From Paramecium octaurelia (taxonomy: Eukaryota > Ciliophora > Oligohymenophorea > Peniculida > Parameciidae): DNA of 64,000 nt. The stretch's first letter is position 1. Each line of letters starts with the position of its first letter. Positions 50,701-64,000 of this stretch are shown one piece after another. Made by a program: the position numbers and the translations under genes. The stretch lies in NCBI GenBank assembly GCA_905182995.1, contig CAJJDP010000090.1, positions 114,574 to 178,573 of the forward strand, given 5' to 3'. Under the pieces are notes generated by a model. The model had not been told where the DNA came from, did no database searches, and saw only the letters and a list, made by a program, of their open reading frames with translations.

Positions 50701-53700
50701 ATAACTGGCAAACCCATCAAGAATAATAACAAAGGCCAAGCCAAATCCAAAATAGTTGACTATAAACACTAAGGAAATACAAAATAGAAATGCTATGTAT
50801 GAAGCACTATACGTAGTACTCAGTATGACTACTCCATACCAATCATCGCTTGTCGAGATGTCATATACTGCAATCCAAGATTAGTAGATGTTTCCAAAAT
50901 AATGAAACAATGCCAATTCTCCACTATCTGGAAAATTGAAGATCTGCAATGAAAACACAGCGTAATTTAATATTAAAAAGAATAACAGCAAGGTCATCAT
51001 AGCATAATTAGGGAATGTCTAATATGAGATCACCATCATATTTTGAGCAAATGTATTATACTTGATGACTCTAAAAAAGAATAGTGATTTCAAAATTCTG
51101 ATGTAAGTGAAACTTTCAATTAAGACCTCTTCATTCTAATAGATTGTGAGAGTCAAAATTCTTTCAATGGCTGAAATTGTAATAACCAAACACCCTAAAA
51201 TGTTGCTCACTTTGTATAAATATCCCTTTATACATATTGATTTAATGAGGATCTCTAGTACCAATAAGATATTCACTGATAAATCAAAGAAATCTGAAAT
51301 AGCAGAATCATAATAATCTGAGAATGCAATGAGTAAAGTATCAATGCATACGAAACTATCGATTATTACCATAACAAATTATTGAGTAATGAAAATTCCT
51401 AGATAGAATTTAATGTATTCTAAATAAAACATAAATCCTTTTGCAAAATAGTAATTCCATCCTCTATTTAACTCTTGTATCAAAGAATTAGCCTTGTAAT
51501 TTTTCATTAGATCGTTTCCTGACCATTTCTTTTCTATAACACCCTCACTTATTTGGGATTCTTTATCGTAATATTTTTGCTCATAATCTTTAATTTCTTA
51601 TGTTTCTATTTTCAATTCTGCATTTATAATTTTCTCTATCTATTGATATGGTAATTATATTCCATCTAAAAGAATGAATCTCGATAATTAGGGTAAAGTT
51701 TTGCTAATCTAGGTGCTCTATTGAAATTTCTAGGAATACATATGCTTTAAACTCTTTCCCTTTTTAATTTATATAACTTCTTAAGGATATTTCTCGAGCC
51801 TAGATTGGTCAAGATTAGAATTTATTTCATCTTCACTGAACTCCCTCACTGATATATTGTTTTCCTCATTAGCTTGTTGAATTTGATTATAATGCATTGC
51901 AAAATTTGATTTTCTAATAGGAAATAGATCTTCCACTTTTTTTTAGTTCTCCTTGACTGAGTCATTTTGTGTATTGACAACATAAGTTTAAATAGCAAAT
52001 ATTTTAGGAATTTTTTTGGTTTTAGTTTTGGTTTGTGTAGGTATAGGTGCTTTAGGCTATATTTCTAAATCTTGGATGGAGTTAAATTCATTGGGAGTAC
52101 CTTTCACTACTTACTTATTCAGACTGAGATAATCAATACTTAAGAAAGTATAATAGAGTTAGAGTTCATTAAAGTGATTTTCATTTGCTTAAATTATGCT
52201 TTTCATTTGATTTTGAAGTTTATGATTTGGGAATAGAATGTAAATTATCCAACTGCCAAACGTATACTATTGTTAAATTAAATGTCTTTCATTTATCATT
52301 TCATTTTTTTATCTGGCCGATAACAATTTTGTTTTTTCTTAATTAGCAATTTCAGGAAATATGTGCTTTTATCCTTTAATATGAGGCTCATCTTGAGAAT
52401 TGTTTGAGAATGATTTACTGTTTAATCTGCCAGATTTCCCTTTTAAATAATTCTTATAGGATATTTAGTAGAACTACCACATTCCAATGGCCTTTAATTT
52501 TTATAGATTTACGCTAATCTGATCTTCGTAAGATTCAGGTTTGATTGGGTTCTTAACATAATATTCTTAGGTTTTGTGATAACTTACTTTTAGGACAGCA
52601 ATCAACAATTGAAAATAAAACTTATTGATTGCAAAGATGATAAAAATGTACAAGATACAAACAAGTGGATTAAACTATTTCATTAATACATACATGGAGA
52701 TGGTCCAATCATTCACAACGCTGGTCCTGATAGTTTAGAAGTAAGAGAAAATGATATCATCAAAATGAGTTGGAGTATCTAAATTACTTAATTGTCGAGC
52801 ACACACATATCCATGTTCACATTCAACATAGCCACACACATCTTCTTCGAATTTCTCTAATGAAAATATGCCTAATTCCTCATTCATACAGCGATATCTG
52901 ATGACTCCATTAAATGCATACAACATAATTAAGGCGATGAGGATTGTGAACAATATCAGAATCAAGATATTTTCAACTATCTGTTTTACAGCCTCTTGGA
53001 TTGACATGAGCATAATGTTTAAGGTACTGCTAATCTTACCAACATAAAAGGGAATCCTAATCAATCTAAAAGTTGAAACATCAAAAGGAATGTAGTCATT
53101 TTCTATAAGGAATAGAAAATATAATATCAAAATTATTAAGTCATATATATTCCAAAATGAGGAAATGTATTTCTTAAATCCTTAACCAGCCAAATGAATT
53201 AATGAGTCTGCGAAGTAAAGTGCACATAGTACATATTAATAAGATTAGATTTCATTTTATTAAGTAGATGATCTATTGAGAAACAAAATGATATTCGTTA
53301 ATGTCAGAAACATTTCGTATAGATCAAAAGCTGTCCATTGCAATAAACGATAACAACAAATCTCAAATCCAACGATAATGAAAAACAAGATTTTCCTAAA
53401 ATAGAGCAATTTATTATTGTCCTAGTAGTGTTTTATCTCCATTAATAACCATTTAAAATTATGGTTCACCTTCAATTCGATGTTATAATTTTAACTTTCT
53501 TCATTATATAGATTCTCATGGAGCATTTACAGAATTTAATTCTCCTTTTCTTCCTATTCCTCAGGTTTTTCTTCTGCATTATTTGTTTGAAATTAATTCT
53601 TGAGATCATCCTAATTATCTTATTCTTCCCTTTATATTATTTATTACTATTTGTTAGTTTAACTTTCATCGACGCAATCTCCAAAATTGGAGGCATCCAA

Positions 53701-54192
53701 CCTATATGACTCATTTTCCTTTAATAATTGCTCAAATGCCTTTTTAGATGCTTATCTTGTTAATGCTTCATTTAAAACAATCATTGAGTGCTCTTATTCT
53801 ACATTATAGGTATTATACTGTTCTGATGCTGACTCTTCATCCCTAGCTGGTTTCTCATAAATTTGATTTTCCTATAGTAAAATTAGAGTCTAATTTTGAG
53901 ACGTTCTGTTTTATGTGAATCTCTTTTTATCACTCCTCAGGGTTTGCGATTTTTGGGATGACTTTAAACTTTCCTTCATTATTTAAGTTCCTTTTGAAAG
54001 CTATGATTCGAGTTTATTTTTATCCAACACTACAGAAGCTGTCTATTATTTTGATTTGTTCTAATCTGATTGCTCTTGTTTCGGATCGCTTTATGCGTCC
54101 CATTTAATCTTTTTTTAGGTTTGTTTACCTTTTTAAGGTTATTAAAACACAGATACTTATTTCTGCTACTTTACAGCGTTAACTTATTACAT
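47706..54192 (-). CDS. Four-domain voltage-gated cation channel, CaV-alpha1-like (paralogue A)
   Basis: 2150 residues, one 34-nt intron (49529-49562). A disordered Gln/Ser-rich N-tail of about 200 residues leads to four six-helix repeats. Pore-loop signatures: FQTIRTSVVNDW (repeat I), ISTSDDWYG (II), LSTFDLWAQ (III), KCTIENGWR (IV). At the position two before the Trp, where CaV channels carry the EEEE ring, this protein has N494, D1116, D1439 and N1736. After repeat IV comes GEPLGARRGDNIWDAAK and a following EF/IQ-like region, as in CaV C-termini (PPLG..). That supports CaV over NaV or CatSper. A conserved acidic-to-basic tail ends MKVPSNYNIMKIGSRLK. Likely in the ciliary or somatic membrane. 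Conductance is doubtful given Asn in two filter positions. Confidence 0.88.
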
Positions 54193-55137
54193 AAAATAAA
54201 TATTAGATTAATACAAATTGCACAATAACACATAGAGTTGTGTATTAATTTTGAGCATTTTTTGAAATATCAAAGAAAGCCGTATTTAATAAATTTCAAT
54301 AATATGAAGAAGTTTAAACAAATAATAAAATATATTGGGCATTCATTCCAATATTATTAATAATCATATGCCATACAGGAAGATACATTTTAGACTACAT
54401 TATTTTGATCCTCTGTAATTATGACCCAAAAAACCTGGAGTCTCTTAACATCATGCTTGTATTTACTAATTAAAGGGGTCTTGGCAAAAAAAAGTTGTTA
54501 GAATTAATTAATGAATTATAACATAATAGGAAAACAGAAAAAAATAATCTTTTGATCAAGGAAATAATGTATGAAAATATTATATATATTGTTTTTTAAT
54601 ATTTTATTTATTAATTGATTTTAATAATAAAACACATCTAGTTAATAATCAAACTTTATTTTATGTTTTTGAAAAAAGTCTTTAAAGAATTTTCTGTTGA
54701 ACTGGAAACACTGTCTCATCTTTAGAGAGGATGGAAATCAAGCTCATATTGAAAATGGCAATATTATGATATAAATAGATATGGAAATTTAGGAGATTTT
54801 ATTTTATTACTAACTTTAATCATTATCATAATCAAAAGTGAAGTATTTATTATAATTGTATATTTTTAACGATCTAGAATGAACTCAAACAAAAAATTAT
54901 AAATATTATGAATTATTTTTATTCGTTATCAATATCCTATATGTCTTCTGTACAATTAAACCATGCAACCTTATAGGAATTAGTTTTTGTTGAGAACAAT
55001 TCTTAAAAGTCCTTTTTGATAATTGGTCAGTTATTGAATTTTATATAGTTCACTAGATACTTTGCTCTTATGTTTTTATCTGTAAGCACATCTCATGTTT
55101 ATATTGAATGAATCAATTTGTGTATATTATTTTAATT
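54193..55137. other. Divergent intergenic region between two channel genes
   Basis: 945 bp, one of the longest gaps here. It must hold both upstream regions. No gene, tRNA or repeat seen. Confidence 0.6.
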
Positions 55138-58100
55138 ATGTAATCTCCAATAGCTAGAAAGAAGCATCCTTCTAAAACTTTTGTTGTCAAGAAGAACACT
55201 CAATTGTTTTAATCTGCCGATCATGGAAACAAGAGATAAAAATCATAAAGAATGGACAAACCCTTCAGAAGAAGAGGAAATTTCTTGGATAAATAGGACG
55301 CTTTTTAAATCAATAAATTTGCAGCCAAGCTCAAACATAGTTCTGATTCAGAGTCTGATAGTGATGTTTCTATTGGAAAGTCTGGTAAATCTGAAAGTTC
55401 TGAATCCAGCATAAAATCAGCAAAAACAATCAAACCACGCTCATCCAAAAGAATAAGAGGAAATCTTAATTAATACACACAAGACTTATTCTCGACGATA
55501 ATAAGGAAGACAGAAAGCCAAAAAGACTAGCAAAAGTATTAGTATATCCTATGATTTAAGGGAGGAAATTTAGTAAAAATTATTTGAAAGAATGGCTGAC
55601 AAGGCTACAGCAGAGAACTATTTACTCCACTAAAATTTAGAACAATTTGACTAGCCTTTTAAGAGGAGCAATCAATTTTCAAAGGATGGGTAAGATTCTG
55701 AACATTCGTTTGAAATATTTTCTAACCTTTCAAATGAAGATAAGCAATCATATAATTCAGACACAAGTGTTTAGTTAGAAGAAGTCTAAGATCAATAGAG
55801 AATCTCACAACAGAAAGAAAATTCGTGCCATAGTCTCAAGATGTCTATCTAAACTCCCATTGCTGAATTTAGCGTAAACCAATAAATTTTATAAGTCTAC
55901 CTATTTCAAACCCAGAGTCTCTAATTTACGCGTATCCCTTGCTGGTTTTAGCCCCTTGTAAGTTACTCATTCAGACTAATCTTCCGAAGATGTATGAAAC
56001 AAATATTAATTAGGAGAATTCTGACCAATTATAAAACTTGTCAAATTAATTCGACAAGATTTATTAAAAATTATCTTATATTAATGGAGCACAATTTATC
56101 AAATATAGAAAACTTGAAAGTTTCCGTAAATACCATTTGATTTATGTAATAATCAAAAATAATTGAGAGCTCTTATATAGATAATTACAAAATGTTAAAA
56201 TTTAGAAAATATGTGCTTTACTTATATTTGATAACAAAGAGACTTTCTAAAATTATAGTAAGATCCAGAATATATTAATACATATTGACTTTAGTTACCT
56301 TAGGAAACATCACTATTTTTGTATCTGAACATCTTTAATAGTAAGAAAATAAATATAAAGATATTAATTTTAGTAAATATTATAATTTAAACTTAGTTTT
56401 TTTATGGTTTTATGTCGTAGATATAGTTTTATAGCTGTTTGCTTTTGGATTGTTTCGTACGAAATTAATCTTTCTATCAAGAGTGATCGATGCTTCATTG
56501 ATTATTCTATTTTATTATCATTTAAGCATATCTGAGGTTATTTTAGACATAACACCTTTGAGAATGACAAGATTGCTGAAGCATCTCGGAGCTATTTTTG
56601 CTGGTACGTAAATGTTCATAATATAAAAAAGGGTTATAAAGAATGATTGAAGCATTAATAGAATCCTTAAAATTTATTTTGGAATCAACAGCAATTGTAA
56701 TTTTATTTGCTTTATTTTTTGCATCTCTAGGAACTTCATTATTTATGGGTTTACTTAATTAAAGATGCTTGCCATCAGATGATTCAGAGTGGGTGCAATG
56801 TTAAGAAGGTCAATGTCCAGATGGAATGACTTGTTAGATGACAGACAAATCTTATAATATTCCAACAAACTTCAACAATATCATCTATTCATTTGGTCTT
56901 ATTTTAAAAACAGTAACAATGGATGACTGGAGTTGGGTCATGTATTATACAATCAGAGCATTTCATCCAATCGTCTGGATATATTATGTTTTGATAATAT
57001 TTGTTGGGGGGTTTTTCGGATTCAATCTTCCGATAGCAGTATTTAAGACTCATTTTAGTGAAATGCAATTTAGAGAGGTGCAACGTAATGATGAAAGAGA
57101 GAATGTGCTTAGCAAATCCAATTTGACTAGAATTGGATTTTATCAATACATAATCTAGATGAACTAATTTTTGCTTACAAACTCTCCTGATATCATAATA
57201 AATGAACCTCAGACAAACAAAGTACAATAATTTTTTGATTTGTAACCAAGAATTTTATTGGGGAGTGTGTTAAATGAAAATAGAACAAATGAAAGCAATT
57301 TTTCTCACCTGAAAAATTAAATAAAAAATTTTTCACTCAAATTCTACCTTCTACCAAAATTATCGATTCTATAAAAATTCTACCTTAATTTGGAAATCAA
57401 GAAATTTACTTCAGACCCAAAAATTTAAGAAACCATAAAACAATTTAGTAAATCGTCGTTTTTACTTGAAAAATACATAGATTATAAATATCAATATATA
57501 TAAACAAGTCAATTGGATATACTAAGAAATTCACTTTTTCAGGTCCTTAAAACCACAGATAATAAAAATTCTAAAGCCTATAAGAAAAAGGTGTTCTACT
57601 ATTAACTAATTTAAACGAAGAAATCAGTAATTTAAAGAGAAAATGGAAAGTCATCTAAATCTGAATCAATAGCAGCTATATAAGCAAATAATCCAAGATC
57701 TGTTGCTTAATTACCAATAAAAATTTCAAAAAGAATACAATAAAATAGCTTAAATCCTTCAGAAATACATGGAGCAAAATCAAGTTCAATGTCTTATTCT
57801 CCAAATGTGGGAGCCATTCATAATAAAGAAATTGAAAAGTAGAGAAGGAAGTTCCCTTATTTTATGAGTGGAAAATAGTTCATTCCTAAAGAAACTTTGT
57901 ATAAGCCTTTTACGATCTATCATTGTGGTGAATTGAAAGTACTTTTGCATGGGAGTTATTTGGATTATGCAGATGTTTAAAAGATGATAAAAGCCAAAAT
58001 TAAGTTTAAGCAGACAGAGGAACTCAGATATTAAGATGAATACACCAAAATCAAGAGAAAGGAGTTTCAAAAGAGAATCATTAAATCAAGAAATTGGTCA

Positions 58101-61100
58101 GGAAACAATGTATTAAAAAATAATTGGATTTTAATAAAAAAGTTTAATGAGATTTTTTAATAGCTCAATCTAAGGGATATTGAAATTTGGCAAACATCTT
58201 TAAGTGGTATTTTGATGGCTTTGAGAAAATATGCATTTTTGATAATGCACTTTAAGTTAACAAAATTTATTTTTGATTTAACAATTCTTATTAACACACT
58301 ATTTTTAGCTTTACAAGGTATAATATAAAGAAGTATAATTGATTAAGTAGAAGATATTGCAACAATCTTATTATCGACTGAAATTATTCTATAATTGATA
58401 GTCTACAAACCAAGTAATTTATTATAAAAGTATTAGGAAGAATAGCAAGAAACAAACATCTTGTAATCGAATTACTCATAGTCATCTTGAGTTTGATAGA
58501 ATTCGGATTTAGTAGCTACTTGAATGTAAGTGAACAATATTTAAGACTAATGAGATCTACGAAATGTCTTCTATTTTACAGATGCATAGCCTACATCTAC
58601 ATGGCTCGAATAATTGGAGCCATAGCATAAATTACATACAAGTCTTATGTCTACTTGGCCTTTCTTATGTTCTTTATGATCTTTACGTTTGGGTTGATTG
58701 GAATGGAGTTGTATGCAAATAAATTCGATAGCTATCACAAGGAAGGGTATATGCATTCATTTGACGATCCAGCGAAAGCATTTATGACAGTATTTAACAT
58801 AATGACAAATGATGATTGGTTTGGGGTTTATAGAATTGGCACAGAAGTGTAGACAGAACTCTCAATAACTTATTCTATTGGGTTGGTGTTTACACTCAAC
58901 TATTTTATTTATGGAATCATGATGGCTATATTATTAGATGGATTTAGTCAATATTTAGAACGAGAATCCACAAATGAATAAAATGAATTCCTGAAAGATA
59001 AGATTAAATAAATAAATAAACTCAACAAATAATTAGATTCTTAGGCTTCAGAGAATGATACTGATTCTGAATCTGAATCAAACTCTAGTTCATCCTCAAT
59101 ATAATAATACTAAGATTAAGCTAACAATGTCTAGGGTGTTACTAATAGATATCATGTAAGAAAGGAAAGTATGTCCCCTGACAACATCTAATCATCTTCT
59201 AATAATTTAAGAGAGTAATTAAAGAGGGATAGTAATTTCACAGAAAAAATATTCCATTCTCTACAATTCCCTGTGACCAGAACTAGGAAAACGGATTAAT
59301 AGGAGGAGGAGAGAAAGAGAATAAAAGAAGAGTTTAGAAGATTAAAGAGCAAAGTCAATATGCTAAGGGTGAAGTCTTCAGAACCCAAAACTATTAAATA
59401 TATGTAAGAAAATTTAGAATAGGTCTACAAGAAAATGTATAAACAAAATCATAAATTGTATGCTGGAGTAGATTGCATGCAATCCTACTATTGCTTTAAT
59501 AAATCCAATTCTTTAAGAATACTCTTCTTTAGAATTAGTGTTAGTACTTATACCAAATATTTTATTGATTTAATATTGCTTCTCTCCATTACTTATTTAG
59601 CTCTACCATAGGATATTTAGGAAACACCCTTGTGGGTTACCATATTATTTGTATTGAATTCTACAATTTTTATCGAATTTATAATTAAATCTATTGCTCT
59701 TGGGGCATGCCTGGATAAGGGATCATATCTAAATGTAATTATTTATATAATTCTAGTATACATGGAAGGTGGTTGATTTAGTATACATAATTGTTTATTA
59801 TTTGGAATTCTTTAAAATCGCCAATTTACCAATTTTTATTGTGATAGAGACATTTATATATTTTAGACCTTTGAAGTTACTTTATCGAATAAAATGGGTA
59901 GTTCGAGTAAGAGCAGCTTTAACCTAATCCTTATTTGATATAATCAATGTTTTTGTAGTCTTGCTTTTAGTATGGCTAATGTTCGCTGTTTTTTCAATGA
60001 TGCTATTTGCAGGTAAAATGGGGTTTTGCGAGGAATAAATAAATTATGATGTAGGATAGTAGGAGTGTATGAAACAAGGCAAAGAATGGAGAGTATATAA
60101 GCATAATTTTGATAACATAACTACTGCAATGCCTGTGTTATTCATTATTTCAACTTTTGATGGATGGGGTTCAGTCTTATGGGTGTCACAGAACAGCAGA
60201 GAAGCTTCGAATGGTCCGCATCCTTATTTCAGTTAAATTCCAACATATTTATTTTATGTGGCATTTTGCACCGTGGGATCAATGTTTTTCCTGTAGTTGT
60301 TCACAGGTGTGTTGTTCATCAATTTAAAAGCCAACTCAAAATTAATGGAAAACCAATAATTAACATAGGCACAATTAGAGTATATTAAGATTTCAGAAAT
60401 CATTCTACATGATCATCCTATAAGAGCTTCCTTACCTAAGTCTTAATTAAGGAGGATCTTAAGTATTTTCATTATGAATAAATACATGGATTTATGCATG
60501 TTTTCTATTTTGCTAGTAAATTGTGTTGTTATAATGATGATTTATCATTCAGCTGATGATAATTATAATGGAAGGATCAATAAGATTCATCATGTTTGCA
60601 CTTTAATTTTTGCCACTTGGTTGCTACTCCAATTTTTGATCTTGGGAATCAATAGATTCAAAGATAACTTATGGAGACCCTATACATCCTTGGTTATTAT
60701 TTTAGGAGTGGTTGATTTGATTCTTGACTTTGAATTTGATTGGTTCCGATTGTATTGCAATTCCACCTAATTAACTTAGCATTATTAATTGTTGAGAGTG
60801 TTGTATACTCTGAGAAATTTAAGAATTATACTCATCTTCCAAGGTTTGTAGAAGCTCTAAAGATTAGTAAGAGTGATGTCATTTGCATTTCCATTTTTGC
60901 TTAAGATTCTTTTCATTCTTCTAATTATTATGGTTGTGTTTGCCTTTTATGGAGTGATGCTATATGGAACTATAGATAAGGGTGAAGTCATTAATGATCT
61001 AATCAATTTTTCAAACTTTTGGTTGGCCCTGTTGACACTTTTTAAATGCGTTAGTGGTGATGATTTTAGATCAATAATGAACGATTGTATGCATCACAAT

Positions 61101-62090
61101 CCTTATTGTTCAGAAGATCCTAAATATTGTGGTTCACCCTATGCTTAAATCTACTTCATTTCTTTTATGCTAATATCCAATTATATACTATTGAATTTGT
61201 TTGTTTTGGCATTGATAGAATAATTCGAATTTTTCTTCAACAATTAAGATTCCATACTTTAAACATACGTTGAAAATATAGACTCCTTCAGAAAAGCATG
61301 GTTCAAATTCTCAAGTTAGAATGGACAGGTATTGAGCATTAGATGCTTGCCTTATCTATTGATTGAAATCAAAGAACCACTAGGCTGTAAACCCTATGAT
61401 AATGTGTGGGATGCAGCCAAACTGAGTTTGCAGTTTAATCTATTTTGTGACATTGGGGATAACATCTCCTACAATTAATTGTTATATGAGATTTTCCATC
61501 GTAGGTATTAGAAGCATATCTTTGAACAATGTTCAGAAATGGCAGCTCAAAAGATGTCTTAGTTCCATAAGACTATGATTTTTAGGTTAGCCTATTATCG
61601 AAGAAAAGGATTTAAATAGAGAAGGACAAGCATTGGACCTCAACTTAAATTAAATGGAAATGGCAACATAATGCATACATTATTGATGTCGTTAGTTGCA
61701 TTCAAAACATGGAGATTATATACCGATCAGATAATTGCTAACATTATTACTGACTAATAATATTTCTCGTAAAGAACTGTAAGGGATACTGAACCAATAA
61801 GGCATTCCATTACACTAAAAAGCATTGAGAGTCAAGAATCTAGAATAAAATTAAATGATAATCCAGTTTATTAAAAAAGAAGGATGGGTAGAATGAAAAG
61901 AGTTTCATTACAAGGTTAGATCAATGACTATTTGCCAGGGGATTGCATAAACGTATGATTCTTCATCCTAATTTAGCCAAAACCTGTATTAAAAAGAAAA
62001 AGTAGTTTTGGAATTGAAGAAGGCAATGTTTAAACAGTTTATCATTCGCGTAGAATATAGAGGATATAAAAAATATATAAAATGAATTGA
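55138..62090 (+). CDS. Four-domain voltage-gated calcium channel alpha1 subunit (paralogue B)
   Basis: 2243 residues, nine introns (55385-55409, 55874-55895, 55992-56013, 56146-56167, 56604-56631, 58318-58350, 58414-58436, 59735-59756, 61953-61976). A Ser/Gln-rich N-tail precedes four six-helix repeats. Filter loops: KTVTMDDWSW (D556), IMTNDDWFG (D1167), ISTFDGWGS (D1609), CVSGDDFRS (D1909), so the predicted ring is Asp in all four repeats. The C-terminal motif KEPLGCKPYDNVWDAAK is the counterpart of paralogue A and of the CaV pre-IQ region. Expected to admit Ca2+; in Paramecium such ciliary channels drive the backward-swimming action potential. It is head-to-head with paralogue A, consistent with an inverted duplication. 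The last intron decides the C-terminal 40 residues. Confidence 0.9.
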
Positions 62091-62163
62091 TTAATATTAT
62101 TATTATTATGATTAATTCTAATATGTAAAAAAGTATAAATTTGAATTGAGATTCATATCCTAT

Positions 62164-64000
62164 TCATACTTCCTCCTATTAGAATCTAGAATTATTATGA
62201 AAACTCCTCATAGATACATTTTTAGATGGTTTGATTCTTTCAAATAGGTTACGATTCGATTTACTTCGTTTATACATTTTCTTTTCAATTCCCTTCACAT
62301 AGGAATAGTAATATGCGATTTTCTTAAGAATTTCATCTAAATTAAATTCAGGGAAATACACATGAGTAGATTTACAACAATCAATCTCAATATTTTGATT
62401 TGGATGAACAATATCCATCATCTTCTATTGCAATTAATTTTCTTATATATATTCTGCTGATAAGCTTACCGGATCAATTTAGGTAATACTTGGAATAGGA
62501 TTTGCTTACCCAAATTTTTTAGAATCTCCAATACTCACTCTTCTTAATTTCTAATCAAATGCAGCCATCAGTTATTATTTTTATTAAGGACTTGGACCTA
62601 AATTTACTTATTGAGGTTAATTAATTTTTCTCTAGAATTGTTGACCTACTAATAAAGTTGTTCTCTTTTTCTTCCTTCTTCTCTCACCTCCAATTTACAT
62701 TCTCCTTTCTTAATTTTCAATCTATTTCTTTATCAATGAATCTTTCATATCACTCTACTCACTATTCTTGCTAAGTTATTTCATTAAACACTTGTTTTAA
62801 TCTTAATCTAATTAATAAGACAGATTTCCAAACTTTTAGGACAAAAAAAGATTGCTGAGTTCATCAAAATTGCACGATCTTTTAGGACTACCTTAGAGTG
62901 TCATTTGGTATAGTTTATTGTTGAATGAATTAGGAATTTAATTATTTTGAATACCAAATATTTATGATTATTATTATTATTCTATTGCTTCAGATTCTTT
63001 CTCTTAGATTTCCTTCTTAAATACTTATAAGGCTTTGTATTTTTCTTTTCCAAATTAATTTTTCTAGAATACCATGATGCTTTATTTCAGCTCATGAGTT
63101 GGCGTGATATCTTTCAAGTCAGTTGTCAAGCCTCCTGTCAAAGTTTTTGTGCTTTTCTTTTAAAATGCCTTTTACATTTCGCTGTTTGTGTTAATTGGAG
63201 AATCTTAAAGATTTCTAGGTGTTTCGTCCGCAATTGATGAATCTAATTCATTTTTTTTACTCAATTAAAATCCTAAAGATACTAAATATTCATCTGTATA
63301 TTCTCTATAATAACTTAAATTATTTACTATTCGGTTAAATTTTCAACTAGTAGTTTTAGTGCTCCTTCTTATATACTATTGAGAACTTCTCTTGTTCTTG
63401 ATTTGGTAGAATTTCGATATGGAAATTTAAGCCTATTATTCAATCTGACAGTTGTGAAACTACTAGATATTTTATTAATATTTGGTTACAAAAACACAAA
63501 TGGACATCTAAATATATTAATATCATTACTGAATAAAATTGTGAGTCCACCCACAAACTTCACAGACATTTCCAGTACCTTTAAATTAGGGATCAAATAA
63601 CAATCTATCCCTCTTCATACAAAATATTTCATATTCTGAATCACTTTCACTAATAACATTAATAAAGTCCTCGTAACTATAGAAATTATGAAGAAAATAA
63701 ATACTCAATATAAGCCATTTAAGTAAATCTTAAAGCCCTTACTTTATATTCATACCGCTGCTATGTTATGAATTCTCTCTCCCCTAATACTGCTCTAATA
63801 TTGGATCATATGCATTACCCAGAATTGACCTTATTGAGAAAAGTCTCTGTTGCTTCATAATATTCATTTTCATCTACAATTAGCATGTATAATTACTCTT
63901 ATGATCTGCTACAAATTCTAAGGCTCCTGAAAGCACGAACCAAATTTTAGTTGGTTGATCATATCGAGAATACAAAACCTCTTCTGGTAACACTTTTTTC
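62164..64000 (-). CDS. Cation channel with cyclic-nucleotide-binding domain, 3' part (partial)
   Basis: The 5' part lies beyond the window. The visible chain begins inside a CNB domain (KKVLPEEVLYSRYDQPTKIW, FVLSGALEFV, then SGAVLGEREFITQQRYEYKV). After it comes a linker DYEDFINVISESDSEYEIFC with a CEVCGWTHNFIQCP motif. This layout is common in ciliate six-helix K+/CNG-type channels. A Ser/Gln/Lys-rich C-tail follows, ending in SMRSFHNNSRFQQEEV. Introns inferred near 63.88-63.90, 63.79-63.82, 63.68-63.71, 63.51-63.54, about 63.46-63.50 and 63.33-63.35 kb; the fifth is the least certain. No transmembrane segments are visible here, so channel identity is inference from family architecture. Confidence 0.65.

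Noticed and set aside
56146-56170. In-frame stop suggesting that channel B is a pseudogene
   Set aside because: The TGA lies in a frame made wrong by missing introns; four 22-nt introns upstream restore an open frame matching repeat I.

Overview
This is macronuclear DNA of a Paramecium-like ciliate. It is AT-rich and very gene-dense, with intergenic gaps often of 20-400 bp. Every confident gene reads through TAA and TAG as glutamine and stops only at TGA. Nearly every gene is cut by tiny GT..AG introns, almost all 20-35 nt. Read with the standard code the genes fall into fragments. All gene models below were built by hand with TAA/TAG = Gln, splicing out the short introns; every complete model closes in frame.

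Layout. 0-5.5 kb: a doubtful fragment at the edge, a large secreted acidic repeat protein with a C-terminal beta/gamma-crystallin-like domain, ribosomal protein eS24, and a tiny ORF. 5.5-11.7 kb: a membrane hybrid histidine kinase, an N/Q-rich unknown, ethanolamine-phosphate cytidylyltransferase and ribosomal protein uL6. 11.7-22.6 kb: a 1.7-kilo-residue low-complexity protein whose polyQ tracts are written in TAA/TAG, a p24 cargo receptor, a small unknown and a 1337-residue type I membrane protein. 22.6-33.7 kb: a MORN-repeat protein, an AGC-type kinase, a protein with two cyclic-nucleotide-binding domains, a divergent tubulin, a secreted Gly/Glu-repeat protein, a Cys-rich peptide, an Aurora-like kinase and a RING protein. 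34-47.6 kb: the bc1 hinge subunit QCR6, a small secreted protein, a SAS-6-like head-domain protein, a CTD-type phosphatase, a MROH1-like HEAT protein, a CDPK, a TTLL-family ligase and tRNA-Pro(CGG). 47.7-64 kb: two divergently transcribed giant four-domain CaV-alpha1-like channels and the 3' part of a cyclic-nucleotide-binding channel.

The set fits a free-swimming ciliate. Many genes concern cilia, cortex and basal bodies (tubulin, SAS-6-like, TTLL, MORN, voltage-gated channels), Ca2+ and cyclic-nucleotide signalling (CDPK, CNB proteins, kinases) and regulated secretion (crystallin-domain and Gly/Glu-rich secreted proteins, p24).

Most interesting: the two neighbouring CaV paralogues have different predicted selectivity rings (Asp-Asp-Asp-Asp versus Asn-Asp-Asp-Asn). 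Others are a SAS-6 head without a coiled coil that starts 17 bp from a divergent gene, a highly divergent tubulin, an unspliceable 28-bp TA-flanked insert in the MORN gene (possible unexcised internal eliminated sequence), and a one-base frameshift in a C5 run of the AGC kinase.
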